A DNA stretch of 64,000 nt from Desulfosudis oleivorans (GTDB taxonomy: Bacteria; Desulfobacterota; Desulfobacteria; Desulfobacterales; SURF-7): NCBI GenBank assembly GCA_020723305.1, contig DYJC01000010.1, forward strand, positions 62,001-126,000, written 5' to 3'. Below the pieces are notes generated by a model that was given only the letters and a program-made list of their open reading frames with translations, did no database searches and had not been told where the DNA came from. Within the stretch, counting starts at the first letter, position 1; each line of letters begins with the position of its first letter. Below, piece after piece: positions 16,794-26,187 of the stretch. Both the position numbers and the translations under genes were made by a program.

Positions 16794-18281
16794 TCATCCG
16801 TTTTTAGCGGATGGCTTCATATGAGGAAATAGAATAACCTCCCGAATTGAAGCAGAATTCGTGAGAAGCATTGCAAGCCTGTCAATGCCGATACCTTCAC
16901 CTGCAGTGGGTGGCATTCCATATTCCAGGGCTTCTATATAGTCCTGATCCATTGGATGTGCTTCTGCATCCCCTGCTTCCTTATCCGCAACCTGTTGCAG
17001 AAATCGTTCTTTTTGATCTTCCGGATCATTTAACTCTGAAAAACCGTTTGCAATCTCCCGCCCGGCAATAAAAAGCTCAAACCGTTCCGTGAATTCCGGT
17101 TCCAGATCACTTCTTCTTGAAAGCGGAGAAACTTCCACCGGATATCCGGTAATAAAAGTCGGTTGTATCAATTTGGGTTCAACCAGTGTATCAAAAAGCT
17201 TGGTAATGACTTTTCCCTTGCGGTCTGCTTTCATGATTTTGATATTTTTAGAGGCAGCAAATTCCAGAAGCGCCTCATGGCTGTTTAATACCGCAGGGTC
17301 AATTCCACCAATCTCCGTCAGGGATGTCATCAGCGGAATGCGGGGCCATGTTCCGGAAAAATCGAGTGTTTCCCCCTGGTATTCGACACGGGAAGACCCG
17401 GTAACCACCTGGGCAACCTCCTGAAACATCGCTTCGGTTACAGCCATAAGATCTTCATAGGTGGCATACGCCTGATAAAATTCAAGCATGGTGAATTCCG
17501 GATTATGCCGGGTGGATACGCCTTCATTCCGAAAATTCCGGTTGATTTCAAAAACCCGCTCAAACCCGCCGACAACCAGTCGCTTTAAATACAATTCCGG
17601 CGCGATCCTCAGAAAAAGATCCATATCCAGGGCATTATGGTGGGTCTTGAACGGTGTTGCTTCCGCTCCGCCCGGCAAAGGCTGCATCATTGGTGTTTCC
17701 ACCTCCAGATAGTCCCGGTCCAGAAGAAAGTTCCGGATCACCTGAACAATTTTACTCCGCCGGATGAAAATTTCACGGATATCCTGGTTCATCATCAGAT
17801 CCAGATAACGCTGACGATACCGTTTTTCCGGATCTTTCAAACCATGAAATTTTTCCGGAAGGGGGCGTGTTGATTTACAGAGCAGTTTGAATTCTCTCGC
17901 TAGCAGTGTCCACTCTCCGGTCTTGGTTAGAAACAGCGGCCCCTTTACACCGATTATATCACCGATATCCATCTGCTTGAACAGTGTGTAAATATCCTCC
18001 CCTACCTGATTTTTCTGGACATATACCTGCATCTGCCCGGTACGGTCACTAAACCGGATAAAAGATGATTTTCCAAACCGGTTGACCGCCATCATTCTTC
18101 CGGCTGTCTGAAAAACAGCTCCCTCCTCACCCAGGGTTTCCGGTGCGGTTTCAACAATGGTTTTGATTTCAGATATTGTATGCAACACTTTAAAATCGTT
18201 TGGAAATAAAACAGCGCCCTCTTTTCGAAGCGCTGCATTTTTTTCTCTTCTCTGCTCAATTATATCATTTGGCTTTTCCAT
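16794..18281 (-). CDS. lysS: Lysyl-tRNA synthetase, class II
   Basis: A 495-residue class IIb aminoacyl-tRNA synthetase. Residues 60-150 form an OB-fold anticodon-binding domain (AGRMMAVNRFGKSSFIRF). The catalytic domain includes motif 1 (RQRYLDLMMN), motif 2 (FEINRNFRNEGVSTRHNPEFT) and motif 3 (GEGIGIDRLAMLLT). The length is standard. It is the first gene in the minus-strand block that continues into lolCD and bamA. The ribosome-binding site is weak. Confidence 0.96.
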   Translation of the reverse strand: MEKPNDIIEQRREKNAALRKEGAVLFPNDFKVLHTISEIKTIVETAPETLGEEGAVFQTAGRMMAVNRFGKSSFIRFSDRTGQMQVYVQKNQVGEDIYTLFKQMDIGDIIGVKGPLFLTKTGEWTLLAREFKLLCKSTRPLPEKFHGLKDPEKRYRQRYLDLMMNQDIREIFIRRSKIVQVIRNFLLDRDYLEVETPMMQPLPGGAEATPFKTHHNALDMDLFLRIAPELYLKRLVVGGFERVFEINRNFRNEGVSTRHNPEFTMLEFYQAYATYEDLMAVTEAMFQEVAQVVTGSSRVEYQGETLDFSGTWPRIPLMTSLTEIGGIDPAVLNSHEALLEFAASKNIKIMKADRKGKVITKLFDTLVEPKLIQPTFITGYPVEVSPLSRRSDLEPEFTERFELFIAGREIANGFSELNDPEDQKERFLQQVADKEAGDAEAHPMDQDYIEALEYGMPPTAGEGIGIDRLAMLLTNSASIREVILFPHMKPSAKNG

Positions 18282-18476
18282 GAATTACCATTTGTTAATA
18301 ATCTGTTTAAAAAACCGCTGGCCTGAGGATTGGAGCAGGGTGGCGGACACATAAAGATTTAGCAAAAAATAATGATTTCAATCAATAATGCCTGAATACC
18401 CTCCGGAGAACCAAAACCGGATCAATCTGGTTTAGCTACCCTATTTACCTGGAGGTGTCAAGATTAAGTTGGTTCG

Positions 18477-19778
18477 CTACTGGAGAGGTGCAACCTGCTT
18501 TATTTTTAATGTAAATAGGGTTCCGTGACCGATCTTGCTTTCCACATCAAGCCGGCAATCATATACGGAAAGGATTCGTTGAACAATCGAGAGCCCCAGG
18601 CCGGTTCCCTCTGAACGAGTTGTAAAAAACGGATCAAAAATGGATTTCAGGGTTTCCTCAGACATTCCGCATCCTGTGTCTTTTACTTCGATGCAGACAT
18701 GCGTTTTTTTTACCGGGTATATCCGGATGGTGATTTTCCCCTCTTCGTCAATGGAATTTGCTGCGTTCAGGAACAGATTCCAGAGTACCTGCTTAAGGTG
18801 TCCCGGATCCATCTCGATGTAATGATCTGAATCCAATTCGTCAACAAACTCAATTGTTCCCTTGCATGTCCGATCCTTTTTGAATAACTCTATGGTTTCC
18901 GACAGCAGACTATTCAAATTAAATCGCACCGGGTTACCGACTGTTGGCCGGGCAAACAGCAGAAAATCACTCACCAGCCTGCTGAGCCGGTCTGCCTCTC
19001 TTAAAACGATTTGCATCAGTTTTTCATGCTGTGGATCGTAGCTGATCTCTTCCCTCAGCATCTGAATCGATCCGGAAAGAGATGCCAGCGGATTTCTTAT
19101 CTCATGCGCTAAACCGGCAGCCATTTCACCAATTGCTGCGGTTTTTTCAACCCGTTTTACATGCTCTTCAAGGTCCAGAAGTTCTTTTTTTGTCTTTTTT
19201 TCCTGCTCTGCAAGGACACTGCTTAAAAAGGCAACCGCAAAGCAAGCGATTATGGTTGAAAAAATTTTAAATAGGATCTGGGTGATCTCAAAATCAGAAG
19301 CCAAAAAACCGGATTCAATATTCATCGGGGGCAGGATGCCTCGAAATTCCAGTATAATCATAAAACCATATTGCAGGCTGCAGATCATCGAAATGATGAG
19401 GCTGCCCTTTTTAAATAAAAACATGCTGGAGCATATGATCACAATCAGATAAAGGAAGGCAAAAAAACTGATGAAACTGCCGGTAACAAAAACAATCAGG
19501 GTGATCATGAAAGAGTCGATGATCAACTGAAGATAGGCAAACCAGGCTGCGCGGGGAGCCCTGCGGTAAATCAGGAAATAGATAACGGACTGCACCAGCA
19601 TCGCGATGCAAAGCCCAAAGATGATTAAAAAGGAAGGTACTGGTGTGGAATCAAAATGTTGAAATCCAAAAATCAGCAAAGAGCCCAGCAGCAGTAAAGC
19701 AAAAAGGGCTCGAAAAAAAATGAGCCCTTTCATTTTTCGGGTATAATCATCTTGAAACTGCGGCACGAATGGCACCAT
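18477..19778 (-). CDS. PilS-like sensor histidine kinase
   Basis: A 433-residue membrane kinase. Six hydrophobic helices fill residues 15-190, giving a membrane-embedded sensor, then a linker helix leads to the HisKA domain with phospho-acceptor His in GLAHEIRNPLASL near residue 225. The HATPase domain has an N box (LWNLFLNAANSI), G1 (VKDTGCGMS), an F box (IFDPFFTTRSEG) and G2 (GTGLGLSIV). The architecture is that of PilS, and pilC follows on the same strand about 50 bases upstream of this gene, but no PAS domain is evident and no response regulator is adjacent in the window. It could instead be an AtoS/NtrB-like kinase. Confidence 0.85.
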   Translation of the reverse strand: MVPFVPQFQDDYTRKMKGLIFFRALFALLLLGSLLIFGFQHFDSTPVPSFLIIFGLCIAMLVQSVIYFLIYRRAPRAAWFAYLQLIIDSFMITLIVFVTGSFISFFAFLYLIVIICSSMFLFKKGSLIISMICSLQYGFMIILEFRGILPPMNIESGFLASDFEITQILFKIFSTIIACFAVAFLSSVLAEQEKKTKKELLDLEEHVKRVEKTAAIGEMAAGLAHEIRNPLASLSGSIQMLREEISYDPQHEKLMQIVLREADRLSRLVSDFLLFARPTVGNPVRFNLNSLLSETIELFKKDRTCKGTIEFVDELDSDHYIEMDPGHLKQVLWNLFLNAANSIDEEGKITIRIYPVKKTHVCIEVKDTGCGMSEETLKSIFDPFFTTRSEGTGLGLSIVQRILSVYDCRLDVESKIGHGTLFTLKIKQVAPLQ

Positions 19779-19828
19779 GATCCTGAATTGTAACGATTTC
19801 CTTTACAATCTGTTATCGTGAATCCTGC

Positions 19829-21040
19829 TTATCCGCTGATGGCGCCTGCCATTTGAAAAACCGGAAGATACATGGATACAACAAGTCCGCCGATCAGACA
19901 TCCCATAAAAACCATCATCATAGGTTCGATGGCAGATGTCAGGTTATCCACTGCCGTATCAACTTCGTCTTCATAAAAATCAGCTATTTTTTCAAGCATT
20001 GCATCCAGTGCGCCTGTTGATTCGCCGACAGCAATCATGGAACAAACCATGGAAGGGAATACACCACTTTCAACAAGTGGATCGGCCATGGTTCTTCCTT
20101 CCGAAATACCGCTCCGGACATTGTAAATCGCTTTTTCAACAGTCTTGTTACCGGCTGTTTTGGCCACAATATCAAGGGCATCCAGAATGGCCACCCCGCT
20201 GGCCATCATAGTACCCATGGTTCGTGTAAACTTGGATACGGCAACCTTTCGGATCAGAACCCCGACAATCGGTAATTTTAAAAAAAGTTCATCCATGAAT
20301 TCATTGCCTTTTGGTGTGCGATAAAACCTTTTATATGCGATAATAAAAAGTATAACCGCTCCAATCATATAATGAATTTTACTTTTTACAGCTTCGCTTG
20401 CCTTCACGACAAGCTGGGTTGGCAAAGGCAATTCTTTACCAAAATCTGCAAACATCTCCTGGAAAACCGGAATAACAAAAACAAGGATAACAACCACAAC
20501 AATACCAGCAATCACCAGTGTAATCAGAGGATACATCATTGCACTTTTAATCTGGCTTTTGAGTTTGGCGGCTTTTTCAAGATATGTCGACAGCCTTCTG
20601 AGGATAACATCAAGAATACCGCCCGCCTCACCGGCTGCGACCATATTCACATACAACGGATCAAACTGCTTGGGAAATTTTTTCAGCGATTCTGCAAGCG
20701 TATTTCCACCTTCCACGGACTCCTTTAACGATTTCAACATTTTTTTAAAAGTAACGTTTTCTTGTTGCGTGTGAAGAATATCCAGGCACTGAATGATGGG
20801 GAGTCCTGCATCAATCATCGTCGAGAATTGTCTTGAGAAAATAATGACGTCTTGCTGTTGCACCTTGGGCTGAAGAAATTCGACATTTTCAAAAAGGTCC
20901 TTTGGCTTGGCCTTGATTTTTAACGGTGTAATCCGAATTCTTTGGAGGTGCGCACGCACAGCCTCTTCATTCGCAGCTTCCAATTCACCTTTCTGGACTT
21001 CCTGTTTTTTGTTTTTCCCTTCCCACTTATATACTGGCAT
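19829..21040 (-). CDS. pilC: Type IV pilus inner-membrane platform protein PilC
   Basis: A 403-residue GspF/PilC family protein, the inner-membrane platform on which the assembly ATPase acts. The start MPVYKWEGKN at 21040 has AAGGGGG just upstream; an ATG six codons earlier contains that site and is less likely. Two GspF domains are visible: FSRQFSTMIDAGLPIIQCL near residue 70 and KFTRTMGTMMASGVAILDAL near 275. Each is followed by membrane helices, and the protein ends with MYLPVFQMAGAI. PilB and PilT homologues are not next to it; a PilB/GspE-like gene lies at 54023-55930. Confidence 0.93.
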   Translation of the reverse strand: MPVYKWEGKNKKQEVQKGELEAANEEAVRAHLQRIRITPLKIKAKPKDLFENVEFLQPKVQQQDVIIFSRQFSTMIDAGLPIIQCLDILHTQQENVTFKKMLKSLKESVEGGNTLAESLKKFPKQFDPLYVNMVAAGEAGGILDVILRRLSTYLEKAAKLKSQIKSAMMYPLITLVIAGIVVVVILVFVIPVFQEMFADFGKELPLPTQLVVKASEAVKSKIHYMIGAVILFIIAYKRFYRTPKGNEFMDELFLKLPIVGVLIRKVAVSKFTRTMGTMMASGVAILDALDIVAKTAGNKTVEKAIYNVRSGISEGRTMADPLVESGVFPSMVCSMIAVGESTGALDAMLEKIADFYEDEVDTAVDNLTSAIEPMMMVFMGCLIGGLVVSMYLPVFQMAGAISG

Positions 21041-21091
21041 ACCCGCCCCCTTTTGCAAGCAATGAAGACCCTGTCAGTTTATACATCCAGA

Positions 21092-22039
21092 TCATATCCT
21101 TGAAAAAAAAGTACCTCGTGGCATTTTCTTTTTAACAACTTCTCCATTTTTCAACAAAATGTCAAGATGTTGATTGATTTTATTCAAATCAGCACCCGTA
21201 ATTTCCGAAATATCCTCTGCCGTGCATGGCCTCCGTTTCACGGTTGATAAAACCATATCGAGCAAATCCCCTGAAAACTCATCCGGAAAGGCCGCATGCT
21301 TTGCATGATCGACCACGCTGACATTGTGCATACAGGCTTGTATCCTTTTTAATACTTCCTGTGTTATGGGTTGCACCCAATCTTCTGTTCCGGGCCTGTC
21401 CAATGTGTTGATATGGATCTGATGGGGCTTGATGATATCCATTGCCCCCTGAATCTGTTTAAGTTCATGGTCATCATCATTATGCCCCGGGACGATAAAA
21501 ATTTCCATCCAAACTTGATTGGAACATTCCTTTTTCAGAGCTGCCAGGCCTTCAACCATTTCCTGCAAATCAATGGATGGATGGGGACGGTTAATCGTCC
21601 GAAATACAGTATCCGAAGCAGCATCAAAAGATGCAATGATCCGGTCTGCCTGTGCCACAGCATCTCTGACCTCCAGAGAGTGAAACAACGTACCATTGGT
21701 CAATACCGATATGGAATATTCCGGATAGTCTTTTTTTAAATATTTTATAATTTCGCCAATGCCAAGATGGAGAGTTGGCTCGCCTGACCCTGAAAAAGTA
21801 ATCGAATCAAGATGCGGATGAGAGGATAGAAATATATCCAGTTCCTTCCGAATTTGATCAAAAGGAGTGTATTCTTTCCGCTTCGTCGTTAGATGAGTTG
21901 TCTTTCCGCACTCACAGTAAACACAGTCCAATGAGCATGTTTTATGGGGCATCAGATCCACGCCCAGGGATACCCCTAACCGCCTTGACGGAACCGGACC
22001 AAAAATGAAATTAAAAACCGGTTTGAATTTACTTTTCAT
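21092..22039 (-). CDS. Radical SAM protein with C-terminal winged-helix region
   Basis: A 315-residue protein. The iron-sulfur motif is CSLDCVYC (Cx3Cx2C) near residue 35, in the setting GPVPSRRLGVSLGVDL typical of a conserved family of radical SAM proteins with unknown substrate. SGSGEPTLH near residue 83 matches the GGE-like SAM-binding motif, and VLTNGTL follows. Residues about 245-315 look like a winged helix (VKRRPCTAEDISEITG then a basic wing). The reaction is not known. It stands alone between pilC and a MITE copy. Confidence 0.8.
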   Translation of the reverse strand: MKSKFKPVFNFIFGPVPSRRLGVSLGVDLMPHKTCSLDCVYCECGKTTHLTTKRKEYTPFDQIRKELDIFLSSHPHLDSITFSGSGEPTLHLGIGEIIKYLKKDYPEYSISVLTNGTLFHSLEVRDAVAQADRIIASFDAASDTVFRTINRPHPSIDLQEMVEGLAALKKECSNQVWMEIFIVPGHNDDDHELKQIQGAMDIIKPHQIHINTLDRPGTEDWVQPITQEVLKRIQACMHNVSVVDHAKHAAFPDEFSGDLLDMVLSTVKRRPCTAEDISEITGADLNKINQHLDILLKNGEVVKKKMPRGTFFSRI

Positions 22040-22054
22040 ATTTCGATGATGATT

Positions 22055-22176
22055 GAGCCAATTTCAAAAGTCTCTTGTTGTAGTTCCAGCGAAAACGAAA
22101 ATCCAGTATTTTCGGCTCTTTTCTGAGCACTGACTTTCGCCGGTGTGACGCTTTATAATCGTTTTGAAATTGGCTC
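22055..22176. mobile_element. 122-bp MITE, copy 1
   Basis: This element begins GAGCCAATTTCAAAA and ends with the exact inverse TTTTGAAATTGGCTC. It is flanked by GATT on both sides (22051-22054 and 22177-22180), a 4-bp target duplication. Inner arms CCAGCGAAA and TTTCGCCGG extend the dyad. It has no coding capacity. Copies 2 and 3 differ at only a few positions. It lies between a radical SAM gene and the DHH-CBS gene, upstream of both. Confidence 0.88.
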
Positions 22177-22460
22177 GATTCTTCTGCTTTTTTCCATTAA
22201 CAATGAACCAATCGTATGGTGTGAGAAAAACTTTCAGGAAATAATTAATAACCATGAAAACCAGCACATCCGAAATCCCCTGCTATCACAGTCTGATCAA
22301 AACAACAACTGGTTTAAAAGGTTTGATCAATTTCATGACGATTCTTTGCGGTTGAACTTGATAAACCGCTCCTAACGGTGTATCACGACCTAATAGAATG
22401 AATCTTGAATAGCGCTAAAATTGTTTAATATGGTATCGATAACTGTCTGCGTGGTGCCTG

Positions 22461-25184
22461 TTGAAACCTATGGAAAGTAAGAGGGAAAAAAAACTGACGG
22501 TCATTACCACCCACATGAATGCCGATTTTGATGGTATTGCGTCCATGCTTGCCGCCCAAAAGATCTATCCCGGCGCCCTGGTTGCATTCCCGGGATCATA
22601 TGAGAAAAATCTTCGGAATTTTTTTATCGACTCCATGGCCTATCTTTTCAATATGACGGATATCAGCAACATCCATCTTTCCGATATCCGGTGCCTCGTA
22701 CTTGTCGATACAAGACGGGGAGACCGTATCGGAAATCTCTCTCCTCTCTTATCTTTACCGGAAATTGACATCCATATTTATGACCATCATCCCCGAGGGC
22801 CGGGCGATATTAAGGCCAATGTGGAATTTTATAAAGAAACCGGTGCGACGACAACCATTCTTGCTCAGCTGATCCAGGAAAGACAGATCGAATTGACCCC
22901 GGATGAAGCAACCATCATGTGCTTGGGTATTTATGAAGATACCGGCTCCTTCACTTTCTCATCAACTACGGAGCAGGACCTGATGTCAGCGGCATTTCTT
23001 TTATCCAAAGGAGCCAATCTGAATATCATTTCCGACTTGATTTCAAAAGAGATCAATCCACAACAGGTAAACGTACTCAATGATATGCTCCAGTCTGCAA
23101 CCCGATATAACATCAATGGCGTGAATGTTACGGTTACGAGTGTATCATCAGAAGGATATATTCCTGATTTTGCCATCATCGTTCATAAAATGATGAAAGT
23201 CGAAAGTTTAAATGTTCTATTTGCAATCGCCCGGATGGGAAACAAAATTTACGTTGTCGCCCGAAGCAGGATTTCAGAAGTGGATACAGCAGCGATTCTG
23301 AAGCCGCTGGGCGGGGGAGGGCATGGGTTCGCAGCATCCGCAACCATACGGGATCAAACCCTTGCCCAGGTTGAACATCAGTTACTTGAAGCATTGTCTC
23401 GCACCATCAAACCCTTTCAGATTGCCGCAGAAATCATGTCATCCCCTGCCATTACAATCGGTCCGGATATCTCCTGTAATGATGCAGGTATCCGGATGAC
23501 CCGGTACAATGTCAATGCTCTGTTGGTAACTGAGAGGCAGGATGAAAAAGATATCCTGCTTGGTTTTATCTCCAGACAGGTGGTTGAAAAAGCTCTTTTT
23601 CACGATCTGAAGCATGTCCCTGTAAAAGAATATATGAGTATGGAACTGGCTTCGGTATCACCGGAAGCAGATATCAATGAAATCCAGGAAAAAATTATCG
23701 GAAACAAGCAGCGCATCCTGCCGGTCATTGACCAGGGCTTGATCAAAGGAGTAATCACGCGAACCAATCTGTTGAACATCCTGGTCGATCAGGCGCAACT
23801 CAATAACGGAAAAAAATCCAGCGATGTTCAAACACAGATCACAGCAAGAACAAGGAATGTTCGAAGGCTGATGACGGAACGGTTGTCGAAAAAACTGATC
23901 ATTATCCTCAAAGCCATCGGGGAAACCGCAACGGAACTCGGGTTCAGTGCCTATGTGGTTGGCGGTTTTGTCAGAGATCTGTTTCTGTATCGAAAAAATG
24001 AAGACATTGATATTGTTATCGAGGGTGATGGGATATTGTTCGCAAAAAAATATGCGGAAATCACCGGAGCACGCGTAAATGCCTACCAAAAATTCGGCAC
24101 AGCCGTCATTATCTTTCCGGATGGATTCAAGATTGATGTGGCTTCTGCCAGAGTAGAATATTATAAAAGCCCGGCTGCACTTCCTACCGTTGAGATGAGT
24201 TCCATTAAACTGGATCTTTTTAGAAGGGATTTTACAATCAACACGCTGGCGATTCAACTGTCACCCAAAACCTTTGGAACGTTGATTGATTTTTTTTCCG
24301 CGCAGCGTGATATCAAGGAAAAGGTGATTCGAATTCTTCATAACTTAAGCCTTGTTGAAGACCCAACTCGGGGATTCCGTGCCATTCGATTTGAACAGCG
24401 TTTTGGTTTTTCCATTGGCAAATTAACTTCCAGTCTGATTAAAAATGCAGTGAAAATGGATTTTTTTAAAAAATTAAGCGGCAGAAGGGTATTCACGGAA
24501 CTGCGACAAATATTTGAAGAAGAAAATCCAACACCGGCCATCATCCGGCTGCACGATTATAACCTGCTTCAGTTTATCCATCCATCGGTTACAATCAATA
24601 AAAAAACAATTGATCTTCTGAACGCCGTGCACAAAGTAATCACATGGTATGATTTGCTTTTTCTAGAAGAATACTATAATAAGTGGGCCATTTATCTTCT
24701 GGTCTTAATCCGGCATTGTGATTCTGAGACATCACAGGAAATTTGCAGAAATTTGGAATTGGCTCCCCGGTATTTAAAATTTTTCAGCTCAGAAAGATTT
24801 GAAGCGGAAATGTGTATGCATGGTCTTGAGAGAAAACTACCGATAAAAAAAAGCACCATATTTAAGCAGTTGAATATTTTTCAAACCGAACTGATCTTGT
24901 ATATGATGGTTGTGACCAAACAAAAACAGGTTGAAAAAGCAATTTCAAATTATTTTACAAATCTTCAGCAGGTGCAGATTTTAATAAAAGGAAAAGATCT
25001 GATCCAGATGGGCATTCCTCAGGGACCTGTTTTCGGTAAAATTCTGGATGCTGTCCGGGACGAGCGAATGAATGGAAAAATTAAAACCAAAAAAGATGAG
25101 CTTGAATTTGCAAAAAAGTATTACACATTATTGATAAAACAATCTGATTCCATGATTGAGAAATCAGAAAAGCAGCTTTTATAG
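22461..25184 (+). CDS. DHH phosphoesterase / CBS / tRNA nucleotidyltransferase-poly(A) polymerase fusion
   Basis: A 907-residue three-part protein. Residues 10-320 are a DHH/DHHA1 phosphoesterase unit (MNADFDGIAS, VLVDTRR, YDHHPRGPG, then GGGGHGFAAS). Residues about 325-455 contain a CBS pair (AAEIMSSPAITI and VKEYMSMELASVS). Residues about 475-907 are a class II nucleotidyltransferase with GGFVRDLFL, the catalytic DIDIV pair near residue 517 and RRDFTINTLAI near 592. Family knowledge: such fusions in this phylum and in Aquifex act as CC-adding, CCA-adding or poly(A) enzymes; sequence alone does not separate these. It is followed by trpS 15 bases later. The start near 22461 has no strong ribosome-binding site. 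Confidence 0.88.
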   Translation: MKPMESKREKKLTVITTHMNADFDGIASMLAAQKIYPGALVAFPGSYEKNLRNFFIDSMAYLFNMTDISNIHLSDIRCLVLVDTRRGDRIGNLSPLLSLPEIDIHIYDHHPRGPGDIKANVEFYKETGATTTILAQLIQERQIELTPDEATIMCLGIYEDTGSFTFSSTTEQDLMSAAFLLSKGANLNIISDLISKEINPQQVNVLNDMLQSATRYNINGVNVTVTSVSSEGYIPDFAIIVHKMMKVESLNVLFAIARMGNKIYVVARSRISEVDTAAILKPLGGGGHGFAASATIRDQTLAQVEHQLLEALSRTIKPFQIAAEIMSSPAITIGPDISCNDAGIRMTRYNVNALLVTERQDEKDILLGFISRQVVEKALFHDLKHVPVKEYMSMELASVSPEADINEIQEKIIGNKQRILPVIDQGLIKGVITRTNLLNILVDQAQLNNGKKSSDVQTQITARTRNVRRLMTERLSKKLIIILKAIGETATELGFSAYVVGGFVRDLFLYRKNEDIDIVIEGDGILFAKKYAEITGARVNAYQKFGTAVIIFPDGFKIDVASARVEYYKSPAALPTVEMSSIKLDLFRRDFTINTLAIQLSPKTFGTLIDFFSAQRDIKEKVIRILHNLSLVEDPTRGFRAIRFEQRFGFSIGKLTSSLIKNAVKMDFFKKLSGRRVFTELRQIFEEENPTPAIIRLHDYNLLQFIHPSVTINKKTIDLLNAVHKVITWYDLLFLEEYYNKWAIYLLVLIRHCDSETSQEICRNLELAPRYLKFFSSERFEAEMCMHGLERKLPIKKSTIFKQLNIFQTELILYMMVVTKQKQVEKAISNYFTNLQQVQILIKGKDLIQMGIPQGPVFGKILDAVRDERMNGKIKTKKDELEFAKKYYTLLIKQSDSMIEKSEKQLL

Positions 25185-25199
25185 GGAGAAAACAGAAAA

Positions 25200-26186
25200 A
25201 TGGTGGATACCAAAAGAGTTTTAAGCGGGATGCGGCCTACCGGACCCCTTCATCTCGGAAATTATCACGGTGCATTGGCCAACTGGGTAAAAATTCAAGA
25301 TCAATATGATTGTTTCTTTTTTATCGCAGACTGGCATGCCCTAACCAGTGACTATGAAAAACCGGATAAAATATCCGGATTCGTGAAAAACATGATCCTC
25401 GACTGGTTGAGCGTAGGTCTTTCTCCGGAAAAAAGTACACTTTTTGTCCAGTCCCATATTAAAGAACATGCAGAACTTTTCTTAATTCTTTCCATGATTA
25501 CACCTGTTTCCTGGCTTGAACGAAATCCAACTTATAAAGATCAGATCATCCAGCTTTCCAACAAAGATCTTTCCACCTTTGGCTTCCTGGGCTATCCTGT
25601 TCTTCAGGCTGCGGACATCATCATCTATAAAGCCAACGGAGTTCCGGTCGGTATCGATCAGGTACCCCATGTTGAAATTACCCGTGAGATCGCAAGGCGT
25701 TTTAATTACCTGTATGGCAATGTGTTTCCGGAACCCCAGGCAATCCTGACGGAAACCCCTAAAATACTGGGAACGGATCGTCGGAAAATGAGTAAAAGTT
25801 ATGACAACGCCATTTACCTCTCCGACACACCTGAACAGATCTACGTAAAAGTGAGCCGGATGATAACCGATCCGCAACGAGCCAGGAAAGATGATCCGGG
25901 TGACCCGGATGTATGCAATGTTTTTGATTTTCATAAACTGTATTCAGACAGCAGCACGATAGCGGAAATCAATCATCAATGCCGGACAGCTGCAATCGGC
26001 TGTGTTGACTGTAAAAAAATCATGGCAAAAAACCTTGCTGAAGCTTTAAAACCAGTGCGTGAGAAACGATCTTTCTATGAGTCGCACCCCAAACTGGTTG
26101 AGGACATCATTCAAAGTGGTGATGATAAAGCCAGGAAGGTTGCAAAACAGACCATGGAAGAAATTCGATCAAAAATACAAATTTAA
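25200..26186 (+). CDS. trpS: Tryptophanyl-tRNA synthetase
   Basis: A 328-residue class Ic synthetase. The HIGH-like motif is PLHLGNYHGAL near residue 16 and the KMSKS-like motif is RKMSKSYDN near residue 195. YDCFFFIADWHALTSDY forms the tryptophan pocket region. AGGGAG precedes the ATG. It is followed directly by scpA, with the stop codon and next start separated by a single base, so trpS-scpA-scpB form an operon with the upstream nucleotidyltransferase gene. Confidence 0.96.
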   Translation: MVDTKRVLSGMRPTGPLHLGNYHGALANWVKIQDQYDCFFFIADWHALTSDYEKPDKISGFVKNMILDWLSVGLSPEKSTLFVQSHIKEHAELFLILSMITPVSWLERNPTYKDQIIQLSNKDLSTFGFLGYPVLQAADIIIYKANGVPVGIDQVPHVEITREIARRFNYLYGNVFPEPQAILTETPKILGTDRRKMSKSYDNAIYLSDTPEQIYVKVSRMITDPQRARKDDPGDPDVCNVFDFHKLYSDSSTIAEINHQCRTAAIGCVDCKKIMAKNLAEALKPVREKRSFYESHPKLVEDIIQSGDDKARKVAKQTMEEIRSKIQI

Positions 26187-26187
26187 C

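Noticed and set aside
18412-18433. AAACCGG / CTGGTTT dyad between lysS and the histidine kinase as a terminator
   Set aside because: The stem is short with a mismatch and there is no T-run on either strand.
22064-22267. 67-codon minus-strand open frame
   Set aside because: Much of it is MITE sequence read through, and no protein family is recognisable.
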